From: Aurantibrevibacter litoralis | GTDB lineage: Bacteria > Bacteroidota > Bacteroidia > Flavobacteriales > Flavobacteriaceae | NCBI RefSeq assembly: GCF_034651555.1 | Contig: NZ_JAYEEQ010000015.1 | Location: 1-64,000, forward strand | Direction of reading: 5' to 3' | DNA: 64,000 nucleotides | In this document: positions 9,247 to 18,477 of the stretch, one piece after another | How the letters are laid out: every line of letters starts with the position of its first letter | How positions within the stretch are numbered: the stretch's first letter is position 1 | The notes under the pieces: generated by a model | The model's input: only the letters and a program-made list of their open reading frames with translations | Databases searched by the model: none | Told to the model about the DNA's origin: nothing | Program-made: the position numbers and the translations under genes

Positions 9247-9277
9247 CAAAAGTAATAATTATTAACACGATTTACAA
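9247..9277 (-). promoter_or_regulatory. Promoter of the rpsF operon (flavobacterial type)
   Basis: On the minus strand TTG (9277-9275), a 20-base spacer and TACTTTTG (9254-9247) match the flavobacterial -33/-7 consensus (TTG, 17-23 bases, TAnnTTTG). The -7 box is about 22 bases before the rpsF ATG, giving a very short leader. Confidence 0.75.
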
Positions 9278-9460
9278 GAAATAACAAAAATCTTCGTTAT
9301 AGCTAGGAGATTCGTAAAATATAGAACTTAACCTAAAACCAATTAAACTATGGTCACGACCAGTTACACAACAATTACGGCATTGTTTACATCTTTTATT
9401 GTAGCTTAATTTGTTTTTTTAGTAATTTGTCGATGATTTAACCCCACAAATCAAGCCCTT

Positions 9461-10156
9461 ATGAAATTACGTAGTATTATCGTAGACGATTCGTCTATGC
9501 AACGGATGGCAGTTGCCAAACTCGTGAACAACCACCCTAACTTAGCCCTTATCGCGGAATACAGTAATGCCATTGAAGCGAAGAATGGTATTAAAAACAA
9601 CGAAATTGATCTAATCTTTCTTGATGTTGAAATGCCCATAATCAGCGGATTTGATTTATTAGAGTCTTTAGAAAACAGTCCGCAAGTGATTTTAATTACC
9701 GGTAAGCCGGATTATGCACTCAAAGCCTTCGACTATGACGTAACCGATTATTTGCACAAACCTATTACGCTTTCCCGATTTGAAGCTTCGGTTAAAAGAG
9801 CCGTAGCGAAGTTTGAACAAATGAATAAGTTGGGCAATGAAGATGAAGAGCATATTTTCGTAAAAAGCAATCTTAAAAAACGAAAAGTAATCCTAAGTGA
9901 AATTAAGTGGATTGAAGCCTTAGGCGATTACATTAAGTTGGTTACCGATGAAGCAAATATTGTAATTCTTTCCACCATGAAGTCTTTTGAGAAAGAACTT
10001 CCGGAAGATAAATTCTTAAGAATCCACAAATCGTATATTGTAAACTTAGAAAAGGTTGAGAAATTTAATAGTAAGAATGTAGAGGTTAGCGGGAGGCAAA
10101 TACCATTGAGCCGCAATAAAAAAACCGAATTGGCCGAAGCCTTAAGCAACGTGTAA
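9461..10156 (+). CDS. LytTR family DNA-binding response regulator
   Basis: A 231-residue two-component regulator. The receiver domain (about 1-120) shows the acidic pair D9-D10, phospho-acceptor D55 in FLDVEMP, T80 and K100 (LHKPI). The C-terminal LytTR domain (about 130-230) has the family's FVKSN...WIEALGDYIKL and FLRIHKSYIVNLEKV segments, used to bind promoter direct repeats. No sensor kinase gene is adjacent, so the partner (commonly a LytS/YpdA-type kinase) must lie elsewhere. It converges with priA, only 4 bases apart. Confidence 0.93.
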   Translation: MKLRSIIVDDSSMQRMAVAKLVNNHPNLALIAEYSNAIEAKNGIKNNEIDLIFLDVEMPIISGFDLLESLENSPQVILITGKPDYALKAFDYDVTDYLHKPITLSRFEASVKRAVAKFEQMNKLGNEDEEHIFVKSNLKKRKVILSEIKWIEALGDYIKLVTDEANIVILSTMKSFEKELPEDKFLRIHKSYIVNLEKVEKFNSKNVEVSGRQIPLSRNKKTELAEALSNV

Positions 10157-10160
10157 GGTA

Positions 10161-12617
10161 TCAGATGTGATCTACATTGTAGATGACCCTTACGCCCCTA
10201 TAAAATGAAATGGCATTAAAAGATTTTTCAATTCTTTTAATGTCTTTTTTTATTGTTGATACCGATTTTTTGGCACTCCATTTTATAATAATATCCTTTA
10301 AAAATTGATTTCGGATACGTGCCACCGCCGGAAACTCGGGTCCTAACACTGTGGTTTGTACTACATTTCGAAGCGATTTGGCAAACCAATCGGCCGCCTC
10401 GTTTACTTTGTTATAATCCTTGTGTTTAAAGGTGATCTTTATGAGTCGCACTAAAGGCGGATATTGATATTGTTCTCGCTGATGCATCTGTTCTTTAAAC
10501 ATGGCGTCATAATCCTGTGCCAACACTTGTTTTAAAATAGCATGTTGCGGATTATATGTTTGTATCAGTACTTTTCCCCTTTTTTTTGTACGCCCTGCGC
10601 GGCCTCCCACTTGCACTAATAATTGAAAACTTCGTTCATGCGCTTTAAAATCGGGAAAGTTCAATACCGCATCGGCATTCATAATACCTACTACACTAAC
10701 ATTCCTGAAATCTAATCCTTTGGTTAGCATTTGGGTACCTACCAGTATATCTATTTCTTGTTTTTCAAAGGCGGCTATAATTTTTTCATACCCATGCTTA
10801 CCTCTTGTGGTGTCTAAGTCCATTCTGCCCACTAAGGCATCAGGGAAAATTTCATTAAGTTCTTGTTCTACTTGTTCGGTACCAAAACCTTTGGTATCTA
10901 AAGTAAATGAACCGCAGGCCTGACAACTTTCCTGTAAGGCTATATGGTACCCGCAATAGTGACAGCGCAGTTGCTTTTTTTGTTGATGATACGTTAAACT
11001 TACATCGCAATTGGGACATTGCGGGCAATGCCCACAAGTAGTACATTCTACAACCGGAGCGTATCCCCTCCTATTTTGAAATAAAATAATTTGTCCCCCA
11101 TTTTTAAGGGCTGCTTCAATTTCTAAACATAGGGTTTCCGAAAAATGCCCTTTCATACGTTTTTTTCGAAGCGCCTCTTTAAGGTCTATCAGTTCAATTT
11201 CCGGAAGTAAGACATCCCCGTAGCGCTTCTCTATGCTGGCATAGGCATATTTTTTTTTTGAGACATTATAAAAACTCTCTAAACTAGGTGTGGCAGAACC
11301 TAATACCACCTTACTATCATGGTAATTCGCCAAAACAATAGCGGCATCTCGCGCATGATACCGCGGTGCCGGATCAAATTGTTTAAACGATGCTTCATGC
11401 TCCTCATCCACAATTAGCAACCCTAAGGCACGGAAGGGTAAAAACATAGCCGACCGAGCACCTATAACAACCTGTGTTTTGGGCGAATTAACCAGTACAT
11501 TATTCCAAACCTCTACACGTTCATGGGCAGAATATCGGGAATGATATACCGATACTTTTTCCCCAAAATAAGCTTGTAGCCGACCTATGAGTTGGGTGGT
11601 TAGGGCAATTTCGGGTACTAAATACAATACCTGTTTTCCGTGAGCCACACAATCCTCTATCAATTTTATATACACTTCAGTTTTTCCTGATGAAGTAACC
11701 CCGTGGAGTAACACTACCTTCTTTTCTGCAAACCCCGAATTTATGCGAGCAAGCGCATTTTGCTGATACGCATTGAGCGTTATGTCACTTGTTTCATCAA
11801 CATTGCCTTTATACACAACACGATCGGTTTGAATCCTATATTCTTCCAGGATGCCTTTCGTAATCAATCTCTTAATTACTGCTCTGGATACCTTACTTAC
11901 TTTTTCTAATTCGGTAATTTCCAACGGTTTTTTGGTAGTGGCCTTAAATTGGAACAAGGCAAGGATTACCTGGCTTTGCTTGGCCGATCGGGACAAGGAT
12001 TGCAGTAATTCTTCCAAATGATGCTCAGAGGTATATTCGCTAGCCAGTTGTACATAGGATACTAATTTAGGTTTATACTGCTCGTACAGCTCTTCTTTTA
12101 ATAGAATGACCTGCTTTGCCAACAATCTATTTAGTACAGGCAGCGCATTCTTACGATCGATAATCGCCGCAATTTCATGAATCTTTAGTGCCGATTGGTG
12201 CTGTAAGGCTTCATAGACCAAAAACTCATCATCGGCTAAATCTTTTTCAGAAATAACACTATTTGGGTTCTTCAGGATTAACGTTTCACTTTCTAGCAAA
12301 AATGCACCCGGAAGTGCGCTTCTTACCACCTCACCCATGGTACACATATAATACGCTGCCATCCATTCCCAATGACGTAATTGTGTTTGGGTCACAATCG
12401 GAGTAGTGTCTAAAAGCTGTTCTATATCCTTGGCCTCATAAACCTCTGGAGGTTTTTGATGTATGCTACCAATAATTCCGGTATAGATTTTTGTTTTACC
12501 AAAAGGAACTGCCACACGCATCCCGATCTCGGCATTAGAAAATACCTCTTCTGAAATAGCATAGGTAAAATAGCGCGCTAAGGGAATGGGCAGAATGACA
12601 TCAACAAAAAAATTCAT
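10161..12617 (-). CDS. priA: Primosomal protein N' (replication restart helicase)
   Basis: An 818-residue superfamily 2 helicase that recognises stalled forks and reloads DnaB. Order: N-terminal 3'-end binding domain (starts MNFFVDVILPIPLARYFTY), winged helix, Walker A (LHGVTSSGKTEVY), DEEH box (VDEEHEASF), paired zinc-binding CxxC clusters (CTTCGHCPQC, CHYCG, CQACG), and helicase motifs V/VI with VGGRAGR. In Escherichia coli-type PriA motif VI reads AGRAGR; here it is VGGRAGRTKKRG. Last gene of the nadC-yihY-DUF2147-priA run, 12 bases after the DUF2147 gene. Confidence 0.97.
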   Translation of the reverse strand: MNFFVDVILPIPLARYFTYAISEEVFSNAEIGMRVAVPFGKTKIYTGIIGSIHQKPPEVYEAKDIEQLLDTTPIVTQTQLRHWEWMAAYYMCTMGEVVRSALPGAFLLESETLILKNPNSVISEKDLADDEFLVYEALQHQSALKIHEIAAIIDRKNALPVLNRLLAKQVILLKEELYEQYKPKLVSYVQLASEYTSEHHLEELLQSLSRSAKQSQVILALFQFKATTKKPLEITELEKVSKVSRAVIKRLITKGILEEYRIQTDRVVYKGNVDETSDITLNAYQQNALARINSGFAEKKVVLLHGVTSSGKTEVYIKLIEDCVAHGKQVLYLVPEIALTTQLIGRLQAYFGEKVSVYHSRYSAHERVEVWNNVLVNSPKTQVVIGARSAMFLPFRALGLLIVDEEHEASFKQFDPAPRYHARDAAIVLANYHDSKVVLGSATPSLESFYNVSKKKYAYASIEKRYGDVLLPEIELIDLKEALRKKRMKGHFSETLCLEIEAALKNGGQIILFQNRRGYAPVVECTTCGHCPQCPNCDVSLTYHQQKKQLRCHYCGYHIALQESCQACGSFTLDTKGFGTEQVEQELNEIFPDALVGRMDLDTTRGKHGYEKIIAAFEKQEIDILVGTQMLTKGLDFRNVSVVGIMNADAVLNFPDFKAHERSFQLLVQVGGRAGRTKKRGKVLIQTYNPQHAILKQVLAQDYDAMFKEQMHQREQYQYPPLVRLIKITFKHKDYNKVNEAADWFAKSLRNVVQTTVLGPEFPAVARIRNQFLKDIIIKWSAKKSVSTIKKDIKRIEKSFNAISFYRGVRVIYNVDHI

Positions 12618-12629
12618 AACACCTTTATC

Positions 12630-13082
12630 TTATCCCCCGACTCTGATCCAAGTTTGCGTTCTATAGAACAACGCCAAATAACCCCTAACCTTTAGCTCAT
12701 TGGGGTTATCCGGGTTTAACCATATTTTACACTTAAAGGTCATGGCTTGTTCCGGATCAAAAAGGGTATTGCCCTTGTACTGGCCTTTCCCATTTTCTTG
12801 AAGATTTTCAATGATCTTCATACCGAGTATAGGCTGCCCTTTTCGTTCGTCCGAGCACTTCTCGCAAGTCGCCTCAGTCTTGCCTTTTTCTAAAATTTTA
12901 ATCACTTTTCCGTGATAATTTCCATTCTCCTTGTATACTTCTATAACCGCCTTTTCCAGATTATGGCGGTCATCTACCGTTTTCCATTGTCCTAAGATGC
13001 TTTGTGCCTTAGCAATGAGAACGAAAAAAAATAGGAATATAAAAGAAGCGTAGCTACGTTGCCTTATCGTCATTTTTAACAT
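12630..13082 (-). CDS. DUF2147 domain-containing exported protein
   Basis: A 150-residue protein: signal peptide (about 1-26, hydrophobic SFIFLFFFVLIAKAQ), then a DUF2147 domain beginning ILGQWKTVDD and including a CEKC pair and GMKIIENL. DUF2147 proteins are small secreted beta-barrel-like proteins of unknown role. The start may be ATG 13082 or ATG 13073 (three residues shorter); either overlaps the end of the YihY gene (up to 29 bases), which argues for co-transcription. Confidence 0.85.
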   Translation of the reverse strand: MLKMTIRQRSYASFIFLFFFVLIAKAQSILGQWKTVDDRHNLEKAVIEVYKENGNYHGKVIKILEKGKTEATCEKCSDERKGQPILGMKIIENLQENGKGQYKGNTLFDPEQAMTFKCKIWLNPDNPNELKVRGYLALFYRTQTWIRVGG

Positions 13083-14034
13083 TTTTTCGCAAGGAATTTA
13101 GCGATCCGTTCAATTCAAAACCCAAGAGCAAGATATTAGAATTTAACCATATAAACACCATAAGTATTAATAATCCACCTAAGGCTCCGTATAATTCGTT
13201 GTATCTGGCAAATTTCTCTATATAGACCCCAAACAAATAGGAAGTTAGCAAAAACAGCAGCGTTGTCATTAAGGCTCCGGCGGAAAAAAAACGCGCTTCC
13301 CTGCCCTCTGCCGTACCAAAATAATAAAGTACGGCTGTTGTAAGGTAAGATAGTAAGGCAAAAAATAGAATTTTACCTGCTCTTGCCCAAACGACACTAT
13401 TCTCATCTACGTTAGATCCGTTGGTTTTTGCCGTAAATTCGTTTAAAACATCGAGAATATAAAACTCAAAATACACATATACAACAGCACCAAAAAGCAA
13501 TAATAAGGACAACAACAAGCCTACCATAAGGGCATAGGCATATTGTCGAAAAAAATTTCGGGTAAGTTTTACATGATACGAATTTTCAAATCCGGCAAAT
13601 ATGGCACTTACCCCATTGGTCATTAAAATGATAGAAATAAAAAATGCAGATGATAGTAAGCCACCCTGTTTTTGGTCTTTTATTTGTTGATAGATTTCTC
13701 CGAAATACTCACTTGTGGCTGTGGGAAGAAAGGATTCTAAAAACGATAAAAATTGAGCGTCAAAGTTTTCATTGCCCACGCGAACATACGGTATGGCAAA
13801 AGGCACCAGCGTAACTAAAAATATAAGTAAAGGAAACAATGCCATAAACAGACTAAAGGCAATGGAACTGGCTCTGGTAGACAAGGCCCCTTGCACAATG
13901 CCAAAAATGTACATTTCGATAAGGTCATAGAGTGAAAGTCCTTCAAAAGCAGGCAGTTTCACTTTTTTAAGAAGTTGAACTGCCCAATTAATGATAGGAA
14001 TTTTTTCTAGTTTTTCTTCTATTTCGGTCGACAT
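13054..14034 (-). CDS. YihY/BrkB family inner-membrane protein
   Basis: A 326-residue integral membrane protein of the YihY/virulence factor BrkB family with about six transmembrane helices (for example around residues 65-85, 130-150, 165-195, 225-240, 255-270 and 285-305). The family signature FALFMALFPLLIFLVTLVP-like first helix and the GALGGLLILMVFIWLNSNILLLG last helices are visible. Transport substrate not known. Its ATG lies directly against the nadC stop with no gap, and its 3' end overlaps the DUF2147 gene. Confidence 0.9.
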   Translation of the reverse strand: MSTEIEEKLEKIPIINWAVQLLKKVKLPAFEGLSLYDLIEMYIFGIVQGALSTRASSIAFSLFMALFPLLIFLVTLVPFAIPYVRVGNENFDAQFLSFLESFLPTATSEYFGEIYQQIKDQKQGGLLSSAFFISIILMTNGVSAIFAGFENSYHVKLTRNFFRQYAYALMVGLLLSLLLLFGAVVYVYFEFYILDVLNEFTAKTNGSNVDENSVVWARAGKILFFALLSYLTTAVLYYFGTAEGREARFFSAGALMTTLLFLLTSYLFGVYIEKFARYNELYGALGGLLILMVFIWLNSNILLLGFELNGSLNSLRKNVKNDDKAT

Positions 14035-14892
14035 TTAAAATGCTTTAAGACTGAGATCCAGATTATGTACAGAATGTGTTAAGGCACCGGAGGAAATATA
14101 GTTTACCCCACACTGCGCATAAGCTCTTAAGGTTTGTTCCGTAATACCTCCGGAAGATTCTGTTAAACACATGTCTTTAATTAGTGCTACTGCTTTTTTG
14201 GTGTCCTCTAAGGTAAAATTATCTAATAGAATACGGTACACCCCATCACAAGAAAGAATTTCGGCCACTTCGTCCAAATTACGAGCTTCTACAATAATTT
14301 TAAGATGGCGTCCTGTATTTTCCAAATACGCTTTTGTCTGGCTGATAGCACTTGTGATGCTACCGACAAAATCGATATGATTGTCCTTTAACATAATCAT
14401 ATCATAGAGCGCAAATCGATGGTTTTCTCCTCCTCCGATTTTAACGGCCCACTTTTCCAATGCTCTTATCCCCGGTGTTGTTTTGCGCGTATCTAAAATC
14501 TTTGTTTGCGTACCCTCTAATAATTTTACAAAATGGTTGGTTTTTGTGGCAATGGCACTCATGCGTTGCATGGCATTTAAAACCAAACGCTCCGATTTTA
14601 AAATGCTATGCGTATTGCCCGCCACATAAAAAGCAATATCATTAGGTTTTACATGAGACCCATCATGAAGTAGTGTATCTACTTTTAAGTCTTTATCTAC
14701 AAAGGCAAAAACCTGTTTTGCAAACTCGATCCCTGCGATTATACCGGTATCCTTTACCAACAACTTTGCCTTACCTTGGGCATCTTTTGGGATACAAGCC
14801 AGTGCACTGTGATCGCCATCGCCGACGTCTTCTCTAATGGCGTTGGAAATAATTAGGGATATCTCGTGTTGAAATTGCGTTTCGGTTATCAT
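14035..14892 (-). CDS. nadC: Carboxylating nicotinate-nucleotide diphosphorylase (quinolinate phosphoribosyltransferase)
   Basis: A 285-residue enzyme that makes nicotinate mononucleotide from quinolinate and PRPP in de novo NAD synthesis. Visible family segments: EDVGDGDHSA near the N-terminus, LNAMQRMSAIAT, DTRKTTPGIRALEKWAVKIGGGENHR (the substrate-binding RKTxPGxR...GGxxxHR) and DMIMLKDNH. I start at ATG 14892, which gives the family length; the frame stays open to 14937 but adds unrelated residues. First gene of the minus-strand operon with yihY, DUF2147 and priA. Confidence 0.97.
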   Translation of the reverse strand: MITETQFQHEISLIISNAIREDVGDGDHSALACIPKDAQGKAKLLVKDTGIIAGIEFAKQVFAFVDKDLKVDTLLHDGSHVKPNDIAFYVAGNTHSILKSERLVLNAMQRMSAIATKTNHFVKLLEGTQTKILDTRKTTPGIRALEKWAVKIGGGENHRFALYDMIMLKDNHIDFVGSITSAISQTKAYLENTGRHLKIIVEARNLDEVAEILSCDGVYRILLDNFTLEDTKKAVALIKDMCLTESSGGITEQTLRAYAQCGVNYISSGALTHSVHNLDLSLKAF

Positions 14893-14988
14893 AAGGTGTT
14901 CATTGAGATATGCTAATTTAGTAAAAACAACCAGCATTAAAGAATTCTATAGCCCTGATGATGCGGTAAAAAATTTTAACTTTGAGGT

Positions 14989-15462
14989 ATGACGATAAAA
15001 CTAATGGTTATAGGCAAAACGGATAGTCCTGAACTACACCACTTAATCTCTATCTATGAGAGCAGACTTCGGCATTACATTAAATTTGAGTCGGAATTTA
15101 TACCCGATTTGAAGAACACAAAACATCTATCCGAAACGCAGCAAAAGGAAAAAGAAGGAGAACTATTATTAAAAAAGTTGAATGCTACAGATACCCTTTT
15201 GCTATTGGATGAGAATGGAAAACAATTTTCATCCATCGATTTTGCAGCACAGCTTCAGAAAAAAATGAATTCCGGCATAAAACAATTGGTATTTGTCGTC
15301 GGCGGTCCGTATGGGTTTAGCACGGCGGTGTACCAAAAGGCCTCAGGTACAATAAGTCTTTCTAAAATGACTTTTTCGCATCAAATGGTACGTCTTTTTA
15401 TGGTAGAGCAATTGTATAGAGCTTTTACCATCTTACATCATGAGCCCTATCATCACCAGTAA
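14989..15462 (+). CDS. rlmH: 23S rRNA (pseudouridine(1915)-N(3))-methyltransferase
   Basis: A 157-residue SPOUT-fold methyltransferase that methylates pseudouridine 1915 of 23S rRNA. The knot and SAM-binding segments are present: LLLLDENGKQFSS, FVVGGPYGFS, ISLSKMTFSHQMVRLFMVEQLYRA and a C-terminal HHEPYHH. Length matches the family (about 155-159). It is transcribed away from nadC from a 96-base divergent gap. About 150 bases without recognisable features follow before the convergent serA. Confidence 0.97.
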   Translation: MTIKLMVIGKTDSPELHHLISIYESRLRHYIKFESEFIPDLKNTKHLSETQQKEKEGELLLKKLNATDTLLLLDENGKQFSSIDFAAQLQKKMNSGIKQLVFVVGGPYGFSTAVYQKASGTISLSKMTFSHQMVRLFMVEQLYRAFTILHHEPYHHQ

Positions 15463-15614
15463 GGAATTGTACTGTAAAAAAAAGTTCCATTTCAGGCATA
15501 CCTTACATGCCCACAAAACATTGATCGTAGGATTGCTAATATAGGAACAGCCTTTTAGAATAGGCCACTAATGTATTTCTTTTCTAACATACACCGCTGC
15601 CCAAACCCTGTCGT

Positions 15615-17507
15615 CTAGTACAAAACCCTGAATTTAATAGTGTGTTCTATTTTTTTAAGCGCTTTTATAACGTCTTTGTTATATTCTTTGTCTAAATCGG
15701 TTATTACATAACCTACCTCATTGTCTGTAGAAAGATACTGCCCTGAAATATTCATTTCAAAACGCGCCAAAACTTCATTTATTTTGGCCATAATTCCGGG
15801 TACGTTTTTATGGATGTGTAAAAACCGATGTGCATTCTGCTGCTTGGGCAATCTTATATTCGGGAAATTCACTGCATCTACCGTATTACCGGAGTTAATA
15901 TAATCCATAATTTTATTGGGTACAAAGTCCGCAATATCGCGTTGAGCTTCCTCTGTACTGCCCCCTACATGGGGCGTAAGTATTACATTATTTAGGCCTT
16001 GCAACTCGGTAACATATGCCCCGTTGCTACTAGGTTCTTCGGGAAACACATCAATAGCCGCACCGGCCAATTTACCAACTTTTAATGCATTTGCCAATGC
16101 TTCTATGTCTACTACAAATCCGCGAGAAAGGTTAATAAGCATGGCTCCGTCTTTCATTTGATTTAACTCGCGCTCGCTTATAAAGTTTTTATTTGCCTTG
16201 TTATCATCTATATGCAAGGTAACCACATCGGATACATTAAGCAAATCTTCCAATGTGTTGCATTTTTTTGCGTTGCCCAAGGCCAATTGATCTGCCACAT
16301 CGTAATAATACACTCGCATTCCCAGCGATTCTGCCAAAACAGATAATTGTTTTCCTATATTTCCATACCCTATAATGCCCAGATTTTTACTTCTTACCTC
16401 TCTGGAATTTGCTGCGGTTTTATTCCATTCGCCATTGTGTATTTCGGTGCTTCTTGGAAACACACTACGCATCAGCATAATAATTTCACCAATGGCTAGT
16501 TCTACCACCGAACGGGTGTTGCTATAGGGCGCATTAAATGCGACAATCCCCCTCTTTTTACACGCATCCAAATCTATTTGGGTAGTTCCGATACAAAAAG
16601 CGCCAACAACCAGTAGCTTGTCTGCAGCGTCTATTACTTTTTGCGTAACCTGCGTCTTGGACCGGATGCCTAGCACATGTACGCCTTTAATTTTTTCGAT
16701 CAATTCATCTTCGGGAATACTGTGTTTTACCAGTTCTACCGAAAATCCGTCTTCGGAAAGATTATCAAATGCGGCCGGATGAATATTTTCCAGCAATAAA
16801 ATTTTGATCCTGTTCTTGGGGTAAGATATTTTTCTTGGCAAATCGTTTAAAAATAAAAATTCATCTAAATTAGGTGTAATATGATCGGCATTTACAGCCG
16901 CCTTTTCTCTGTGTACGTTCTCGGTATAGGCAAAAAATTTATCGGCTATGCCGGCTTCTCGCATCACGTAATCACTGTAGCCATCTCCAATTACCTGTAC
17001 TTCGCCCTGAAGATCCAAATTACGAAGACATTGTATTTTTCCATTGTGTGTGGCTAGGACGTTGGCTTCATCAAAGCCGATGATATTTCCTGTTTCATCA
17101 AACCTAAAGGTATTTGCAAAAACCCTGTCTGGAGTAATATTGTATTCGGCTACAATGGGATCAATAAATTCCTTAAACCCACACGAAATTACATAAATAT
17201 CGTCTGTGTATTGTTCAAAAAATTCTTTGTTCGATGCAATCGATTTTGAAATCTTTTGGCGCAATTCTGCCACCAAACCATGAAGATCGTTTTTGTGTGC
17301 TTTCAATAATTTAATACGACGTTCCAGAGATTCTGTAAAAGAAATATCGCCGTCTATTCCCAGATTTGTTATTTTCTGGATTTCCTTAATGACCTGCTCT
17401 TTGTCAGGCCTATCTTTAAGCGTTATTTCTGCCAAAACGTCTAGTGCTTCTACGCGGGTCAACGTACTATCAAAATCAAATACGTATTTCCGAATTGTAT
17501 CGACCAT
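15615..17507 (-). CDS. serA: Fused phosphoserine phosphatase / D-3-phosphoglycerate dehydrogenase
   Basis: A 630-residue fusion joining two steps of serine synthesis. Residues 1-220 form a SerB-type HAD phosphatase: nucleophile D11 and D13 in FDFDSTLT, S108 in VISCG, K157, and D174/D178 in GDGYSD. Residues 233-550 form the dehydrogenase: NAD-binding GYGNIG at 380-385, catalytic R332, E490-491 and H513 (TPHVGGST). An ACT domain follows (about 563-630, HIHKNVPGIMAKIN). The fusion is known in Bacteroidota. The intermediate aminotransferase SerC is not encoded nearby. A TACCTTTG box lies 21 bases upstream. Confidence 0.95.
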   Translation of the reverse strand: MVDTIRKYVFDFDSTLTRVEALDVLAEITLKDRPDKEQVIKEIQKITNLGIDGDISFTESLERRIKLLKAHKNDLHGLVAELRQKISKSIASNKEFFEQYTDDIYVISCGFKEFIDPIVAEYNITPDRVFANTFRFDETGNIIGFDEANVLATHNGKIQCLRNLDLQGEVQVIGDGYSDYVMREAGIADKFFAYTENVHREKAAVNADHITPNLDEFLFLNDLPRKISYPKNRIKILLLENIHPAAFDNLSEDGFSVELVKHSIPEDELIEKIKGVHVLGIRSKTQVTQKVIDAADKLLVVGAFCIGTTQIDLDACKKRGIVAFNAPYSNTRSVVELAIGEIIMLMRSVFPRSTEIHNGEWNKTAANSREVRSKNLGIIGYGNIGKQLSVLAESLGMRVYYYDVADQLALGNAKKCNTLEDLLNVSDVVTLHIDDNKANKNFISERELNQMKDGAMLINLSRGFVVDIEALANALKVGKLAGAAIDVFPEEPSSNGAYVTELQGLNNVILTPHVGGSTEEAQRDIADFVPNKIMDYINSGNTVDAVNFPNIRLPKQQNAHRFLHIHKNVPGIMAKINEVLARFEMNISGQYLSTDNEVGYVITDLDKEYNKDVIKALKKIEHTIKFRVLY

Positions 17508-17527
17508 ACCTTGAAAAAATTAAGTGG

Positions 17528-17535
17528 CAAAGGTA
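17528..17535 (-). promoter_or_regulatory. -7 box for serA
   Basis: Minus-strand TACCTTTG fits TAnnTTTG; a TTG at 17553-17551 gives a spacer of 15, shorter than the usual 17-23. The box is 20 bases before the serA ATG. Confidence 0.4.
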
Positions 17536-17676
17536 ATTATTAATTCGGTCCAATTTTGGTATTCGTACTGAAAACTAATTTGAAATTTTAAATCTGTGGT
17601 ATTTGTTGCAAAATTAGTTTCTGCCGCTGTTTTTTATAACAATTATAGAATTTACACAGGTACAATACCTATAGTT

Positions 17677-18468
17677 TTATTTTAAAAATGAAAGAACAGC
17701 CTCTGAAAAAGCTGTATTTTTATAGGCTCCGTTATGATCTCCTTTTACCAACACCACATTAGCGCGAGGGATCGCATTCTTTAGGTCGATCGGATTTCCA
17801 TTAGCCACATCTTCCTTTCCGGCAAGCACCAAAACTTTAGCTTTGATCTTTTTCAGTTCTTCTTGGCTCGTAACGGGTTGGTACTTTTGGAGCCAATGCA
17901 AAACCTTTAAATCGGCACCAATTGATTTCGCATAGGTTACCGCACCTTCTGTTTCCAGAGTGCTATTTCCCGCAAACGCTTCCGAAAACATAATTCTTCG
18001 ATTCCAGTTTGGATTGGTAAAATCCAGCCCCATTCCACCTATCACTGCTTTTTTTATACGCCTATCTTCCGTAAGCAACTTAGCTAAGATAATGCTTCCG
18101 CGAGAATACCCGATAGCATCATATTTTTTTAACTGCAGCATATTGGCAAGGGCTATAATATCTTTTATCTCAGCATCATTTGAATAGGCATCCGAATTTT
18201 GTGGCGCATCCGATTGGCCATTCCCCCGTAAATCCGGAACTATAACACGGTACCCCTGATGCAGTAATTCCTTTTTTAAAATAGTTTGATTCCAAGCGTC
18301 TCCGGAATTCATAAAGCCATGAAGCAAGAGGATCGGTTTTCCATTGCCCTCATCGGTATACGCAATACGCACAGCATCGAAAGAACTAAAGAATTGCACT
18401 TGCGATTGTACGCCAACGATGCTTAAAAGGAAAAACAGGACAGGAAATCTAAAGTTACTTAAAATCAT
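17677..18468 (-). CDS. Exported alpha/beta hydrolase
   Basis: A 263-residue alpha/beta-hydrolase-fold protein with an N-terminal hydrophobic signal (about 1-22, LFFLLSIVGVQSQ). The fold's marks are present: oxyanion HGF at 50-52, PDLRGNGQSD, nucleophile elbow GYSRGS (S122), an acid in VLAGKEDVANG and a late His in VKGDHNGAY. Likely an esterase or related hydrolase outside the cytoplasm; substrate unknown. Nine bases after the DUF3307 gene, so it is the last gene of the SatD-DUF3307-hydrolase run. Confidence 0.85.
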   Translation of the reverse strand: MILSNFRFPVLFFLLSIVGVQSQVQFFSSFDAVRIAYTDEGNGKPILLLHGFMNSGDAWNQTILKKELLHQGYRVIVPDLRGNGQSDAPQNSDAYSNDAEIKDIIALANMLQLKKYDAIGYSRGSIILAKLLTEDRRIKKAVIGGMGLDFTNPNWNRRIMFSEAFAGNSTLETEGAVTYAKSIGADLKVLHWLQKYQPVTSQEELKKIKAKVLVLAGKEDVANGNPIDLKNAIPRANVVLVKGDHNGAYKNTAFSEAVLSFLK

Positions 18469-18477
18469 GGGTAGATA

